DNA of 64,000 bases from an uncultured Lachnospiraceae bacterium (GCA_958428365.1 CAUAFT010000002.1:124001-188000), one strand, 5' to 3'. Numbered from the stretch's first letter, positions 16,132-25,578 are shown. The notes: generated by a model from the sequence alone, not told the origin. A program made the numbers and translations.

Positions 16132-17493
16132 TTACTCCTTTAAGCTTCTTGCATATTCCTTAAATATTTCTCCCCGCTGTTCGTAGTTGTCGAACATTCC
16201 CCAGCTCGCACACGCCGGGGATAAGAGGATGGCATCCCCGCTCCCGGCTTCTTTGTAGCAGATATCCATGGCCTCCTGTAAGCTGTCTGCAAATACAGTC
16301 TCTCCAAATCCATGTTTTTTTGCACAGGCTGCGATCTTCTCCCTTGTCTGACCGATCAACACCAGCTTTTTCACCTTTCCGTCAAAGGCTTCGATCCATT
16401 CGTCATACTCCGAATCCTTGTCATAGCCGCCTCCGATCAGGAAGGTGGGACGGTTCATCGCCCGGATCCCCTGGATCGCAGCGTCGGGATTGGTTCCCTT
16501 GGAATCGTTATAGAACTTCACGCCCCGCTTCTCCACCACATACTCAATCCTATGCTCCACGGCCTGGAAGCGTTCCAGAACGCTTACAATCACCTCCATC
16601 GGCACTCCGAAGCTGTCTGCCATAGCGGTGGCAGCCATCACATTTTCATAGTTATGTAAGCCCAGGATCTGCAGTCTCTCTGTCTCAATAATTTTTTCTG
16701 CTTTCTTATCTTTGGCGCGGTAGATCGCCCCGTCCTGATAGAAAAAGCCGTTTTCCAGAGGTCTCTTACTGCTGAAAAATACCACCGTGTTTTTCAGTTC
16801 TTTCGCAAAATCCCGCAACACCTCATCCTCATAATTGAGTACACAGACTTCATCCTGCTTTTGATTCTTCGCAATACTCTCCTTGGTCTTGATATAACAC
16901 TCCATGGTGTGATGGCGGTTTAAATGATCCGGCGTGATATTTAAGATGGCGCTCACCTGGGGATGGAAGTCCACGGCAGTCTCCAACTGAAAACTGGAGA
17001 TCTCCGCCACGGTCACCGTCCGATCCGTGGTCTTATCCGCCACGCTGGTATAAGGAGTTCCGATATTTCCAACCACATAGACGTCCTCGAAAAAGGCCTC
17101 CATAATCTCACCCAGCAAAGAAGTGGTGGTCGTCTTTCCGTTGGTTCCCGTGATCGCCAACAGACTTCCCCTGGAAAAATGATAAGCCAGCTCGATCTCG
17201 CCCCAGATTGGAATACCCGCATCCCGCATCTGATTGATGACAGGAAGATCCGTCGGCACTCCCGGACTCATGACCACAAGATCCGTCCATTCCATAACCT
17301 CTGTGGTCAGTTCGCCCAGACAGATCTCACATTCTCTCACCGCCCCGCTCATTCCCCGGATCTTCTCCGGAGATAACTCCTCATTGCCGTCATAGAGCAT
17401 GTAGTTCATCTTCTTTTTCTGTAAAAGCTCCGCCGCCGCAATTCCGCTTTTTCCCGCGCCGACAATCAATATGTTCTTTCCTGTTAAATCCAT
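16132..17493 (-). CDS. murD: UDP-N-acetylmuramoyl-L-alanine--D-glutamate ligase
   Basis: The 453-residue cytoplasmic enzyme adds D-glutamate to UDP-MurNAc-L-Ala. The ATP-binding motif TGTNGKTTTTSLLGE, NITPDHLNRH and the C-terminal HRIEYV...NDSKGTNPDA set typical of Mur ligases are all present. The N-terminal Rossmann-like domain starts NILIVGAGKSGIAAA. Length and motifs are complete. It lies between mraY and ftsW with gaps of 13 and 3 bases, consistent with one operon. murE and murF are not in the window. Confidence 0.96.
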   Translation of the reverse strand: MDLTGKNILIVGAGKSGIAAAELLQKKKMNYMLYDGNEELSPEKIRGMSGAVRECEICLGELTTEVMEWTDLVVMSPGVPTDLPVINQMRDAGIPIWGEIELAYHFSRGSLLAITGTNGKTTTTSLLGEIMEAFFEDVYVVGNIGTPYTSVADKTTDRTVTVAEISSFQLETAVDFHPQVSAILNITPDHLNRHHTMECYIKTKESIAKNQKQDEVCVLNYEDEVLRDFAKELKNTVVFFSSKRPLENGFFYQDGAIYRAKDKKAEKIIETERLQILGLHNYENVMAATAMADSFGVPMEVIVSVLERFQAVEHRIEYVVEKRGVKFYNDSKGTNPDAAIQGIRAMNRPTFLIGGGYDKDSEYDEWIEAFDGKVKKLVLIGQTREKIAACAKKHGFGETVFADSLQEAMDICYKEAGSGDAILLSPACASWGMFDNYEQRGEIFKEYARSLKE

Positions 17494-17506
17494 AGTTCAC
17501 TCCTCC

Positions 17507-18460
17507 TTAGAGCGCAAGCAGACCGATCAGGCACAGTATCGCCGTCACAATGGAAAATACGGCTACCACCCTGGTCTCCGACCATCCGCAAAGTTCAAAG
17601 TGATGATGGATCGGCGCCATCTTGAAAATTCGTTTTCCGCCTGTTTTCTTAAAATAAGTCACCTGTATCATAACGGATAAGATCTCAATCCAATAGATCA
17701 ATCCCACGATCAGTATAAAGATCGGCATCTGCATCATATAGGCGCTTGCCGCCACGAAGCCGCCCAGCGCCAGGGAGCCTGTATCCCCCATAAAGACCCT
17801 CGCCGGATAGACGTTAAAGAGCAAAAATCCCAAAAGTGCACCCACCACGGCGCAGGTGATCGGTTCGATCCCGCTATTCGTTCCCACTGCTACCACGGAA
17901 AAGAAGGTTGCCACCAGCACGGTAACGCTGGATGCCAGTCCGTCCAGTCCGTCTGTAAAATTCACGCCGTTGACCGTTCCGATCACAGCTAAAAACATCA
18001 CCGGAATCGCCAGTATCCCGATATCCAGATATTTTCCTCCACTGAAAGGAATCAGCATCGTCAGGGGAACGTCTGTAAATTTTATGATATAAAATACGAA
18101 GATCGCCGTGATCACGATCTGACACAGCATCTTCTGCCACGCCAGCAGTCCGTCGGAACGGCGCAGCACCACTTTCAGATAGTCGTCTAAAAATCCCACG
18201 ATTCCAAATCCCACCGTCACAAACAGGATGGGAATGATCTTCGGATAATCTTTTACATAGAGCAAAGAGGTTAAGATCACACTTGCAAGTATGATAATCC
18301 CGCCCATAGTCGGCGTTCCCGCCTTTTTCAGATGCGATTTCAGTTCTTCTCTCTCCGTCTGTCCTACCTTTAATTTTCGCAGAAAAGGAATGACGACCGG
18401 TCCTAAGACCGCACTGATGACAAATGATATGATTACCGGGATTACTACTTGATATGACAT
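17507..18460 (-). CDS. mraY: Phospho-N-acetylmuramoyl-pentapeptide transferase
   Basis: This 317-residue integral membrane enzyme makes lipid I from UDP-MurNAc-pentapeptide and undecaprenyl phosphate. About ten membrane helices are visible along with the catalytic motifs: GFLDDYLKV, the NFTDGLDGLASS loop and the APIHHHFELCGW loop with its HHH. The start at 18460 has GAGGTGG upstream; the frame continues to 18490 without a better site. It stands between spoVD and murD; murE, which sits here in Bacillus, is absent. Confidence 0.96.
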   Translation of the reverse strand: MSYQVVIPVIISFVISAVLGPVVIPFLRKLKVGQTEREELKSHLKKAGTPTMGGIIILASVILTSLLYVKDYPKIIPILFVTVGFGIVGFLDDYLKVVLRRSDGLLAWQKMLCQIVITAIFVFYIIKFTDVPLTMLIPFSGGKYLDIGILAIPVMFLAVIGTVNGVNFTDGLDGLASSVTVLVATFFSVVAVGTNSGIEPITCAVVGALLGFLLFNVYPARVFMGDTGSLALGGFVAASAYMMQMPIFILIVGLIYWIEILSVMIQVTYFKKTGGKRIFKMAPIHHHFELCGWSETRVVAVFSIVTAILCLIGLLAL

Positions 18461-18566
18461 ATTTTCCACCTCATGTATTTCTTTCAGCACTGCTGATGGT
18501 TTACGTTTTCTCTAACTTATCTAGTATACGTTATTTTTTTTCTTTGTGCAAGATATCCCAGACAGT

Positions 18567-20276
18567 TCATTTGGTTTTTTCAATGCCAAGATATGGAAGC
18601 ACATTTTCGAAAATATCTTTCATGACCGGAGCCGCAATGGTTCCTCCATAATAGACCCCCTGGGGATCATTGATGATGACGATTCCTAACACCTGCGGGT
18701 CGTCCGCCGGGGCAAAGCCCAAAAAAGAGGCGATGTATTTGTTGGCGCTTCTTGGCAGCGTCTGGGAAGTTGCCGTTTTTCCGCCAATGGAAAATCCCTC
18801 GATCGCCGCATTCTTACCGGTTCCCTCGCTGACCACTTTTTCCAGAAGCTGTCTTAACGTCTTACTTGTCTTTTCACTTACGATGTCATCGGTACTGTCA
18901 TATTGGAAGGTCTCTACCTTCTCTCCCTTGGCATTCGTCACATAGACCCCAAGATGAGGAGTCACCCTGGTTCCTCCGTTGATAATGGAAGATACGGTTG
19001 TGGCAAGCTGAATCGGCGTGATCTGGAAGGACTGCCCAAAGGCGATGGTGGCAAGCTCCACCTGCCCGATGTTCTTCGGATCGTGCATGATCGTCGCCGC
19101 CTCACCCGGCAGATCCACATTGGTCTTTTTCAAAAGACCAAATTTTTTAAAATAAGAGTAGTATTTTTCGCTGCCAAGACGCAGTCCCAATTCGATAAAT
19201 ACCGGGTTACAGGAATTCATGATCGCCTGGGCAAAATCCTCCGAGCCGTGACCTCCCACCTTGTGGCACCGGATCTTCCTGTCCTCCACAACGATATAGC
19301 CGGGACAGTTGAACTGCTCCTTTAAAGACACAACCCCCTCCTCGAAGGCTGCCGCCGTGGTGATGATCTTGAAGGTGGAACCCGGCTCGTAAGTGTCGTT
19401 GATACAGCCGTTACGCCACATCAGATTGAGCTTATCCTGATTGGTCTCCACTTCTCCGTCAATGGAGAAGGGTTCATTCAGATCAAATTCCGGCACATTG
19501 ACCATCGCCAGGATCTCGCCGTTTTTCGGATTCATCATCAGCACGGATACGCTCTCGGCGCCATGCTCCTCCATTGCCTTTTTTGCCGCCTGCTCAGCAT
19601 ATTTTTGAATATTATAGTCCAGGCTGATGTGCAGATCATCTCCGTCAACGGGATCCTGTCTGCGTTCTCCGGCATTTTCAATCTCTACGCCTCTTGCATC
19701 TGTCAATGTGAGAATCTTACCATTTTCTCCCTGTAGATACTTGTCATATTTTACCTCTAAGCCGATGATTCCCTGATTGTCACCCCCGGTAAATCCCAGC
19801 ACTTTGGAGGCGAGGGAATCATATGGGTAATAGCGCTTATAATCCTCGTCTATCTTGACCCCCGCCAGTCCATAGGCGCGGATGGCATCTCCGGTCTCCT
19901 TCGAGACATTGGTCTTGACCCTTTCAATGGAAGAGACTTTTTCCACTCTCTTTTTCACCTCCGCCTCATCCATCTCCAATTCTTTGGCAAGGACGGAAAT
20001 AACTTTATCCGGCTCCTCAATCTGGCTGTGGATAACGGAAATCGTACAGACAGTCTTATTTTCCGCCAGGACCACACCATTGCAGTCTAAGATCTCTCCC
20101 CTCGCCGCCTTGATGTCCCTCTCTCTTTCGTGAAGATCCTCCGCCTTCTTTCCATAATACTCTGAACAGAAGATCATCAGATATACCAGTCTTCCGACTA
20201 GACCCGCCATGATGAGAAGCACCACCACCATAAAGACCAGTATTTTTTTCCGGTACGCTGTTTTATTCCGATACAT
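18567..20276 (-). CDS. spoVD: SpoVD-like class B penicillin-binding protein
   Basis: This 569-residue transpeptidase has one N-terminal membrane helix (about residues 11-35), a pedestal domain starting HERERDIKAARGEI, and a transpeptidase domain. The catalytic motifs are Ser300-x-x-Lys303 in PGSTFKIIT, the SCN in IMNSCNPVF, and KTAT in GGKTATSQT. There is no PASTA domain, which Bacillus SpoVD carries. Position as the second of two tandem PBP genes matches spoVD, whose product builds the spore cortex with SpoVE. A division role cannot be excluded. Its ribosome site (GGGG, eight bases before the ATG) lies in the arm of a 15-bp hairpin. Confidence 0.85.
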   Translation of the reverse strand: MYRNKTAYRKKILVFMVVVLLIMAGLVGRLVYLMIFCSEYYGKKAEDLHERERDIKAARGEILDCNGVVLAENKTVCTISVIHSQIEEPDKVISVLAKELEMDEAEVKKRVEKVSSIERVKTNVSKETGDAIRAYGLAGVKIDEDYKRYYPYDSLASKVLGFTGGDNQGIIGLEVKYDKYLQGENGKILTLTDARGVEIENAGERRQDPVDGDDLHISLDYNIQKYAEQAAKKAMEEHGAESVSVLMMNPKNGEILAMVNVPEFDLNEPFSIDGEVETNQDKLNLMWRNGCINDTYEPGSTFKIITTAAAFEEGVVSLKEQFNCPGYIVVEDRKIRCHKVGGHGSEDFAQAIMNSCNPVFIELGLRLGSEKYYSYFKKFGLLKKTNVDLPGEAATIMHDPKNIGQVELATIAFGQSFQITPIQLATTVSSIINGGTRVTPHLGVYVTNAKGEKVETFQYDSTDDIVSEKTSKTLRQLLEKVVSEGTGKNAAIEGFSIGGKTATSQTLPRSANKYIASFLGFAPADDPQVLGIVIINDPQGVYYGGTIAAPVMKDIFENVLPYLGIEKTK

Positions 20277-20280
20277 AGGT

Positions 20281-20332
20281 ATAACCCCATAAAAGAAGTT
20301 AGTATAATCTATTACAACTTTTATGAGGTTAT
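20281..20332 (-). promoter_or_regulatory. Hairpin covering the spoVD ribosome site
   Basis: On the minus strand ATAACCTCATAAAAG (20332-20318) pairs over 15 bp, including one U-G pair, with CTTTTATGGGGTTAT (20295-20281). The GGGG in the second arm is the only Shine-Dalgarno-like sequence before the spoVD ATG. The stem would therefore hide it, hinting at translational control. Confidence 0.55.
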
Positions 20333-20354
20333 GTGATATTTTGGGGAATCCTTT

Positions 20355-22241
20355 TTATTCGGTAGGATTTCCCATGATGTCAAGGTCCACCACATTCTCC
20401 GGATCATACTCCTCATCCGGATAGATATTCATATAAGGAAGAATCTCCTCTAAGATCTCCCGCGCCACGTTCTGCGCAAAGGAACTGTGAGCCTGATCCT
20501 CCACATTCGGTTCGTCGATGACCACATAGATCACCATCTGGGGATCTTCCTGGGGCACATAGCCGATAAAGGAAACGAGATATTTTCCGTCGGAACGTGG
20601 AATTTTCTGAGCTGTTCCGGTCTTTCCGCCCATGGAATAACCGGCAACCTTTGCCGCATTTCCAGTTCCCTCGGATACGGTCTTATACAGATATTCCTTC
20701 ACGATATCACAGGTGCTTTCCGATACGGTCTGTTTTAAAACCGTTCCCTCGATGTCCTCGATCAGATTGCCGTTTTCATCGGTGATCTTCCTGACCATGT
20801 GGGGCTGATAATATTCTCCCCCGTTGATCAGTGAAGAAAACGCGCTGGCTAACTGTACCATGGTGACATTGAAGTTCTGTCCAAAGGAGTTGGTCGCCAG
20901 AGAGGAATCATCCATCGTCTCTAAGGTATACAGCAGAGAATCTGTTCTCGCCTCTCCCGGAAGGTCAATATTTGTCTTTTGTCCAAATCCAAAAATCTGC
21001 TGATAGTTCAACAGATTTTCCTTCTGTATAGCGAAGGACATCTGCATCAGGGCATCGTTGCAGGATTCCATGATCGCCTGCTCTACCGTCAATTCTCCGT
21101 GACCGGTGCGGACAACACAGTGGATATCATGACCGCCTACATGTTCCACACCATCGCAATAGTAAGTCTCATTGCCCGTCAACGTTCCAGTCTCTAACCC
21201 CGTCGCCACAGTCAGAGGCTTCACGGTGGAACCCGGTTCATAGGTGTGGGTGATACAGAAGTTCTCCCAGATGGCGTTGAGGGCGTCTAACTGCTCCTCC
21301 TCGCTCATAGCGTCGATCTCTTCCTCCGTGTAATAGGCGCTTAAATCCTTTGGATCGTTCAGATCGTAGTCCGGATAATCCGCCATCGCCAACACCTCGC
21401 CGTTATTGGGATTCATCACAAGGACACCCATATTCTTGCATCCGGCTCCTTCTTCCACATTATCCCGGTAGGCTTCAATAAATTCTTTCATCTTCTCTTC
21501 CACAACGGATTGAATATTGACATCCAGAGTGGAAACGATGTTCTGTCCATTTACTGCTTCCCGGATGGTTTTTTCAAAATTACTGTCGGAGTTCAGATAG
21601 CCGTACTCCCGCCCATTGACTCCGTTTAATGTGTCGTTGTAATAATCCTCCAGTCCGCCGATCCCCTGATTTCCCGATGTGGTATAGCCGATGGCTGAAG
21701 CTGCCAGCGAACCGTAGGGATAGCTTCTGATATACTCTTTTTCCAGCCAGACCCCTGCGATATTCGGATGATTCTTTGTATCATTCTGCATTTCCACAAA
21801 CTTCTGAACTTCATCGTAGGGCTGTTTGCTCAACAACTTATTATACTGACTTTTGGGACTCTCCTCTAAAAGCTGATAGAGATCCTCCTCCTTTAACTCC
21901 TCAAAACAGGACGTAAGAGCTTTGATTGTAGGTTCGATGCATTTTTCCTTGCTGTTTAAGACCTTACAGTCAAAGATTACGTTGTACACATCGGTGCTGG
22001 TCGCCAGCACGTTCCCCTTGGTATCGACGATGTCTCCTCTTTGATAGGGCAGAATGGTACTGTCGTATTCCTGCTGCGCCAGGACGATTTTCTCGTATTT
22101 TTCGCCGCTTTTCACCTCAATATACATGATCCTGCCGATCAGAACGATCAAGAGCACAGTAATCATCAAAAAGGTTACCATCAGCTTTTTTTTCATTTTT
22201 ATCGGAAACTTTGCCAGAGGTTTTCTTCTTCTTGCCGCCAA
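20355..22241 (-). CDS. pbpB: PbpB/FtsI-like class B penicillin-binding protein
   Basis: This 628-residue septal transpeptidase has a basic N-terminus, one membrane helix (about residues 18-40) and the dimerisation/pedestal domain. The transpeptidase motifs are Ser338-x-x-Lys341 in PGSTVKPLT, SCND in IMESCNDAL, and KTGT in GGKTGTAQK. It lacks PASTA repeats. It lies directly after ftsL, where pbpB sits in Bacillus, so a role in septum synthesis with FtsW is the best inference. The start is TTG at 22241 with AGGTGA upstream; the first in-frame ATG at 22196 has no ribosome site. The C-terminus is acidic. Confidence 0.88.
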   Translation of the reverse strand: MAARRRKPLAKFPIKMKKKLMVTFLMITVLLIVLIGRIMYIEVKSGEKYEKIVLAQQEYDSTILPYQRGDIVDTKGNVLATSTDVYNVIFDCKVLNSKEKCIEPTIKALTSCFEELKEEDLYQLLEESPKSQYNKLLSKQPYDEVQKFVEMQNDTKNHPNIAGVWLEKEYIRSYPYGSLAASAIGYTTSGNQGIGGLEDYYNDTLNGVNGREYGYLNSDSNFEKTIREAVNGQNIVSTLDVNIQSVVEEKMKEFIEAYRDNVEEGAGCKNMGVLVMNPNNGEVLAMADYPDYDLNDPKDLSAYYTEEEIDAMSEEEQLDALNAIWENFCITHTYEPGSTVKPLTVATGLETGTLTGNETYYCDGVEHVGGHDIHCVVRTGHGELTVEQAIMESCNDALMQMSFAIQKENLLNYQQIFGFGQKTNIDLPGEARTDSLLYTLETMDDSSLATNSFGQNFNVTMVQLASAFSSLINGGEYYQPHMVRKITDENGNLIEDIEGTVLKQTVSESTCDIVKEYLYKTVSEGTGNAAKVAGYSMGGKTGTAQKIPRSDGKYLVSFIGYVPQEDPQMVIYVVIDEPNVEDQAHSSFAQNVAREILEEILPYMNIYPDEEYDPENVVDLDIMGNPTE

Positions 22242-22258
22242 AACTTCACCTGCTTATC

Positions 22259-22735
22259 TCAATTTCCCGGTATTTCTTCATACTGCATCATATAATCGGT
22301 ATCTTCCATATTATAGTAAGCTACCTGATCCTCGGAGGCATAGACCATACCCAGCTCTCCCATGGCTTTCTCCTTGATCTCATTCAAATCAATGGAGGTA
22401 TTGATTCTCTTTAGGGTCGTATCATTCTCTGTCTTTAGATCTGCAATCTCTTTTTCCAGAGAAGAGATATTGTTCATATGTGTCGTGATCTCAGACTGGA
22501 TCTGAATATATGCCGCACAGACCAGACAGGTGATTCCCACTGCCGCTGACAAAAAGATCAGATAGCCGCGGTTCATCCGCAGTTCTCTCTCCTGATTGCG
22601 TCTTGCTATTCTGCGGTTTCTTGCACGCCGCTCTTCCTCTTCTCTTCTGATTCTCTCCTGACGGGGATCCGGTACCGCTCTCGTCTTTCGGACCGTATTG
22701 CCGTCAATATATGTATTATATTTTTTTTGTTCCAT
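22259..22735 (-). CDS. ftsL: FtsL/DivIC-type septum formation protein
   Basis: The 158-residue protein has a long, very basic cytoplasmic N-terminus (RRARNRRIARRNQERELR), one membrane helix (about residues 57-78) and a coiled coil (ISSLEKEIADLKTENDTTLK). That is the standard architecture of FtsL and DivIC. Position between rsmH and a class B PBP gene points to FtsL. It should bridge DivIB and the PBP at the septum. The ATG at 22735 has GAGGTG six bases upstream and is preferred over a GTG at 22756. Confidence 0.85.
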   Translation of the reverse strand: MEQKKYNTYIDGNTVRKTRAVPDPRQERIRREEEERRARNRRIARRNQERELRMNRGYLIFLSAAVGITCLVCAAYIQIQSEITTHMNNISSLEKEIADLKTENDTTLKRINTSIDLNEIKEKAMGELGMVYASEDQVAYYNMEDTDYMMQYEEIPGN

Positions 22736-22776
22736 CCTAAACACCTCTTTCCCCACAATACAGACAATGGCTCCTG

Positions 22777-23721
22777 CTACAACACCCTTTTTTCAAACAC
22801 CCTCAATTTTGCACTTTTGGAACGGGAATTATATTCCAGCTCCTCTTCCCCCGGCAAAATCGGTTTTCTCGTAATGACCTTCCCTCTTGATTTCTTTCCG
22901 CACACACAGACCGGAAAATCGCTTGGACAGGTACATGGATTTTCATTTTTCCTAAAGATCGTCTTGACGATCCGATCCTCCAGAGAATGAAAGGTGATGA
23001 TACAGATCCTTCCCTCATCATTTAGAAGATCGATCATTTCATCCAACGTATCCTGCAATACTTCCAGCTCCCGGTTCAGTTCAATGCGGATCGCCTGAAA
23101 CGTCCGCTTCGCCGGATGACCTCCGGTGACCTGTACTTTTTTCGGAATGGAAGCACGGATGATCTCTGTCAATTCTCCGGTCGTCTCTATGCTCTTTTGT
23201 TCCCTCGCCGCCACAATGTGCTTTGCAATGTTTTTGGCAAATTTATCTTCTCCGAAATCTCTGATGATCCGATAAAGTTCTTTTTCACTGTATCCGTTGA
23301 CGATATCCTTCGCAGTACGGCTGTTCCTCTGATCCATCCTCATATCGAGAGGCGCGTTCTCTTCCATATAAGTGAATCCCCTGCCGGGCGTGTCCAGTTG
23401 AAAAGAGGAGACCCCCAGATCCAGGAGTATACCATCCACCTTTGTGATCCCCAGCTTCTGCAATTCCTGCCGCATATTGCAATAGTTGCTCCTTACGATG
23501 GTCACCCTGTCCTTATAGTTCTCCAGTCTTACTCCCGCAGCCGCAATGGCGTCCCCATCCTGGTCAATGCCGATGAGCCTGCCGCGTTCATTCAGCCTCT
23601 TTGCTACCTCCAGAGCATGCCCTGCTCCGCCCAGCGTGCCGTCCACATAGATTCCATCCGGTTTGATATTCAGATTTTCAATGGTTTCCTCTAATAGTAC
23701 CGACTTGTGATGAAATTCCAT
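22777..23721 (-). CDS. rsmH: 16S rRNA (cytosine(1402)-N(4))-methyltransferase
   Basis: The 314-residue methyltransferase (MraW) modifies C1402 of 16S rRNA using S-adenosylmethionine. [17 protein letters not shown] is the SAM-binding start. [37 protein letters not shown] and [11 protein letters not shown] are family signatures. It is the full expected length. CAGGAGGA lies upstream of the start. It is the second gene of the cluster, after mraZ, in the usual order. Confidence 0.97.
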   Translation of the reverse strand: MEFHHKSVLLEETIENLNIKPDGIYVDGTLGGAGHALEVAKRLNERGRLIGIDQDGDAIAAAGVRLENYKDRVTIVRSNYCNMRQELQKLGITKVDGILLDLGVSSFQLDTPGRGFTYMEENAPLDMRMDQRNSRTAKDIVNGYSEKELYRIIRDFGEDKFAKNIAKHIVAAREQKSIETTGELTEIIRASIPKKVQVTGGHPAKRTFQAIRIELNRELEVLQDTLDEMIDLLNDEGRICIITFHSLEDRIVKTIFRKNENPCTCPSDFPVCVCGKKSRGKVITRKPILPGEEELEYNSRSKSAKLRVFEKRVL

Positions 23722-23760
23722 GTCTGTCCTCCTGTCAATACTGGCAGAACAAGGAATCCA

Positions 23761-24192
23761 CTAAATGCTGAGTCCCAAATCCGCCATATGTTCCGCGATC
23801 TCATCCATATCATCATAGGTATTGTTGTCGATCCACCGGTCTTTGCTCCAGATCTCAATTCGGTTCAGAACTCCCACCGACACGACTTCTTTTTGTATCT
23901 CTGCAAATTCTCTCAAAACGGGTGGTATCAGGATCCTTCCCTGCTTGTCCACTTCACAGGTTGCTGCTCCTGCAAAGAAGAATCGGGAGAACTTTCTGGC
24001 GTCCTTGGTGGTGAGGGGTACGTTACGGAATTTTTCTTCGATGTTGTGCCATTCTTCATTTGGATATACAAACAGACATCCGTCTAATCCTTTGGTGACA
24101 ACGAACTCATTGCCCAGCTGCTCCCGGAATTTAGACGGAACGATCATTCTGCCCTTGGCATCAATTGTGTGATTGTATTCTCCCATGAACAT
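23761..24192 (-). CDS. mraZ: Transcriptional regulator MraZ
   Basis: This 143-residue protein carries two SpoVT/AbrB-type DNA-binding repeats: [20 protein letters not shown] at the N-terminus and [18 protein letters not shown] in the second half. MraZ forms a ring of subunits and binds short direct repeats in its own promoter, regulating the division and cell-wall cluster. Those repeats are present upstream at 24255-24291. The start ATG at 24192 has AGGTGAG upstream; an in-frame ATG six bases later is possible. It is the first gene of the cluster. Confidence 0.96.
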   Translation of the reverse strand: MFMGEYNHTIDAKGRMIVPSKFREQLGNEFVVTKGLDGCLFVYPNEEWHNIEEKFRNVPLTTKDARKFSRFFFAGAATCEVDKQGRILIPPVLREFAEIQKEVVSVGVLNRIEIWSKDRWIDNNTYDDMDEIAEHMADLGLSI

Positions 24193-24227
24193 ATGACACT
24201 CACCTGCTTACCGTGGCTTCTTTGCAG

Positions 24228-24236
24228 TTATCCACA
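24228..24236 (+). promoter_or_regulatory. DnaA box upstream of mraZ
   Basis: TTATCCACA is a perfect match to the DnaA-box consensus. A second copy with one mismatch, TTATCCACC, lies 20 bases away (24248-24256) in the same orientation. Both fall in the mraZ leader. DnaA binding could link division-gene expression to replication; this is inference. Confidence 0.5.
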
Positions 24237-24254
24237 AAGTTATCAACTTATCCA

Positions 24255-24291
24255 CCACTTTGTGCCACTCCACACCACTTTCACCCACTTT
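24255..24291 (-). promoter_or_regulatory. MraZ operator: four 10-bp repeats
   Basis: On the minus strand AAAGTGG occurs at 24285-24291, 24275-24281 and 24255-24261, with a variant GAGTGG at 24265-24270. The four units are spaced at exactly 10 bp and lie just downstream of the promoter at 24299-24327. This matches the AAAGTG(G/T)NNN repeat form described for MraZ in other Firmicutes-related bacteria. Confidence 0.8.
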
Positions 24292-24298
24292 TGTCTCC

Positions 24299-24327
24299 AT
24301 TCTACTCCACCGCAAGGTAAAAATCAA
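24299..24327 (-). promoter_or_regulatory. Promoter of the mraZ cluster
   Basis: TTGATT (24322-24327) and TAGAAT (24299-24304) on the minus strand are 17 bases apart. The MraZ repeats start at about the +1 position, which suits repression or fine-tuning. Confidence 0.65.
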
Positions 24328-24461
24328 GGTCTTTACCAAAATTAGCGGATTTTTCCTGTAAATAAAAAAAGTCCGCCACCCGGCTGTTTTTGCGCCTGGA
24401 GGCAGATCCCTCTTTCTTTTTCCGTCTGTTTTTTGCAATTTGTGGTGGGATGTGGAGGAAA

Positions 24462-24494
24462 AAGGGGAGCCTCCACCCAGCGGAAGCTCCCCTT
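24462..24494 (-). terminator. Terminator of the Spo0E-like gene
   Basis: AAGGGGAGC (24462-24470) and GCTCCCCTT (24486-24494) form a perfect 9-bp stem, followed on the minus strand by TTT and a further T-rich stretch. It lies 24 bases after the stop of the Spo0E-like gene. Confidence 0.75.
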
Positions 24495-24517
24495 CTGATT
24501 CTTACAAACAACCTATT

Positions 24518-24688
24518 TTATATTTGTACTTTTTCCTCTTCACTCAGATCAATGTAACGCTCGATCATCTTGTCCAACTCCACACTGATCTTATAGTAAT
24601 GATTCACATCTGCTCCTGATGCCAGAGCATGATCAAGTTTTTGTCTTGTTCTCTCAATTTCTTTCCGCAACGTTTCTTTCCTCTGCAT
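24518..24688 (-). CDS. Spo0E-like aspartyl-phosphate phosphatase
   Basis: A 56-residue frame, MQRKETLRKEIERTRQKLDH and onward, has the size and pattern of Spo0E-family phosphatases: two helices with YYKISVELDKMIERYID carrying the SxxLDxxI-type core. These proteins dephosphorylate Spo0A~P and restrain sporulation. AAGGAGAGG lies before the ATG and a good terminator follows, which supports a real single gene. The serine, leucine and aspartate of the motif are all present. It is located between lgt and the mraZ promoter region. Confidence 0.82.
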   Translation of the reverse strand: MQRKETLRKEIERTRQKLDHALASGADVNHYYKISVELDKMIERYIDLSEEEKVQI

Positions 24689-24714
24689 CCGCGCCTCTCC
24701 TTAGTCAAATTGTT

Positions 24715-25578
24715 TTACACTTCTTCTTTCAACACTCTCTTCCTAAGTAGGATCAGCATAATTACTGAAACGATCACCAAAATACCTGCCAGTAACTGTG
24801 AGACGGCGATCGAAGTGGAAGGAATCAACAACTGATCGGTCCGAAGTCCTTCGATCCAGAATCTTCCCACGCCATAACCTGCCAGATACAGCAGGAAAAT
24901 CTCTCCGTCAAATTTTTTATGGCGTCTTACCAGCAGTAAAATCAACAGAATACCAAGATTCCACAATGATTCATACAAAAAGGTAGGATGTACCTGTATA
25001 TAGGAAATTCCATCTAACTCTAAGATATGTTCCGCAAGCTCTGCGGTGATATCACTGCTTCTTACCGCATCCACCGGTAACTGCATCGCCAAAAGACCGT
25101 CGGTATAACCTCCGAATGCTTCCCGGTTGAAAAAGTTCCCCCACCTTCCTATTATCTGCCCTAAGATCAATCCTAGTCCGGCAGTATCTGCCAGTTTTGG
25201 AAAGGAAAGCCTCTTCACCTTGGCAAAAATGACTGTGGTGATAATCGCAGCAATTACGCCTCCGTAGATCGCAAGCCCACCCTGGCGCAAATTAAAAATA
25301 CTCCACAGATCATCCTTGTATAAATCCCATGAAAATATGACGTAGTAAATCCTCGCCCCTATAACGGAACAAATAATGGCGATGATCGCCAGGTCAAAAT
25401 AGTCATCCGGATTCTGTCCTGTTCTTTTGGCTTCATATGTAGCCATCAGGATTCCCGCCAGCATACCTGCCGCAATGATCACGCCATAGTATGCAATGGA
25501 AACCCCAAAGACTTCAAAGCTCTTCCCTACATGCTCCAAATAAATATGGAGATGTGGAAAATTAATGTTCCAATTCAT
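24715..25578 (-). CDS. lgt: Prolipoprotein diacylglyceryl transferase
   Basis: The 287-residue membrane enzyme attaches diacylglycerol to the lipobox cysteine of prolipoproteins. It has about seven membrane helices. The Lgt signature GQIIGRWGNFFNREAFGG and the essential HPTFLYESLWNL are present, as is ARIYYVIFSW. Length is typical. Substrates in this window include the element lipoprotein at 5218-6057. It follows a zinc-phospholipase-C-like gene on the same strand with a 27-base gap. Confidence 0.95.
   Translation of the reverse strand: MNWNINFPHLHIYLEHVGKSFEVFGVSIAYYGVIIAAGMLAGILMATYEAKRTGQNPDDYFDLAIIAIICSVIGARIYYVIFSWDLYKDDLWSIFNLRQGGLAIYGGVIAAIITTVIFAKVKRLSFPKLADTAGLGLILGQIIGRWGNFFNREAFGGYTDGLLAMQLPVDAVRSSDITAELAEHILELDGISYIQVHPTFLYESLWNLGILLILLLVRRHKKFDGEIFLLYLAGYGVGRFWIEGLRTDQLLIPSTSIAVSQLLAGILVIVSVIMLILLRKRVLKEEV

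Noticed and set aside
24228..24256. DnaA boxes read as part of a replication origin
   Set aside because: Only one perfect and one imperfect box are present, no dnaA, dnaN or AT-rich unwinding region is near, and they sit in the mraZ leader.
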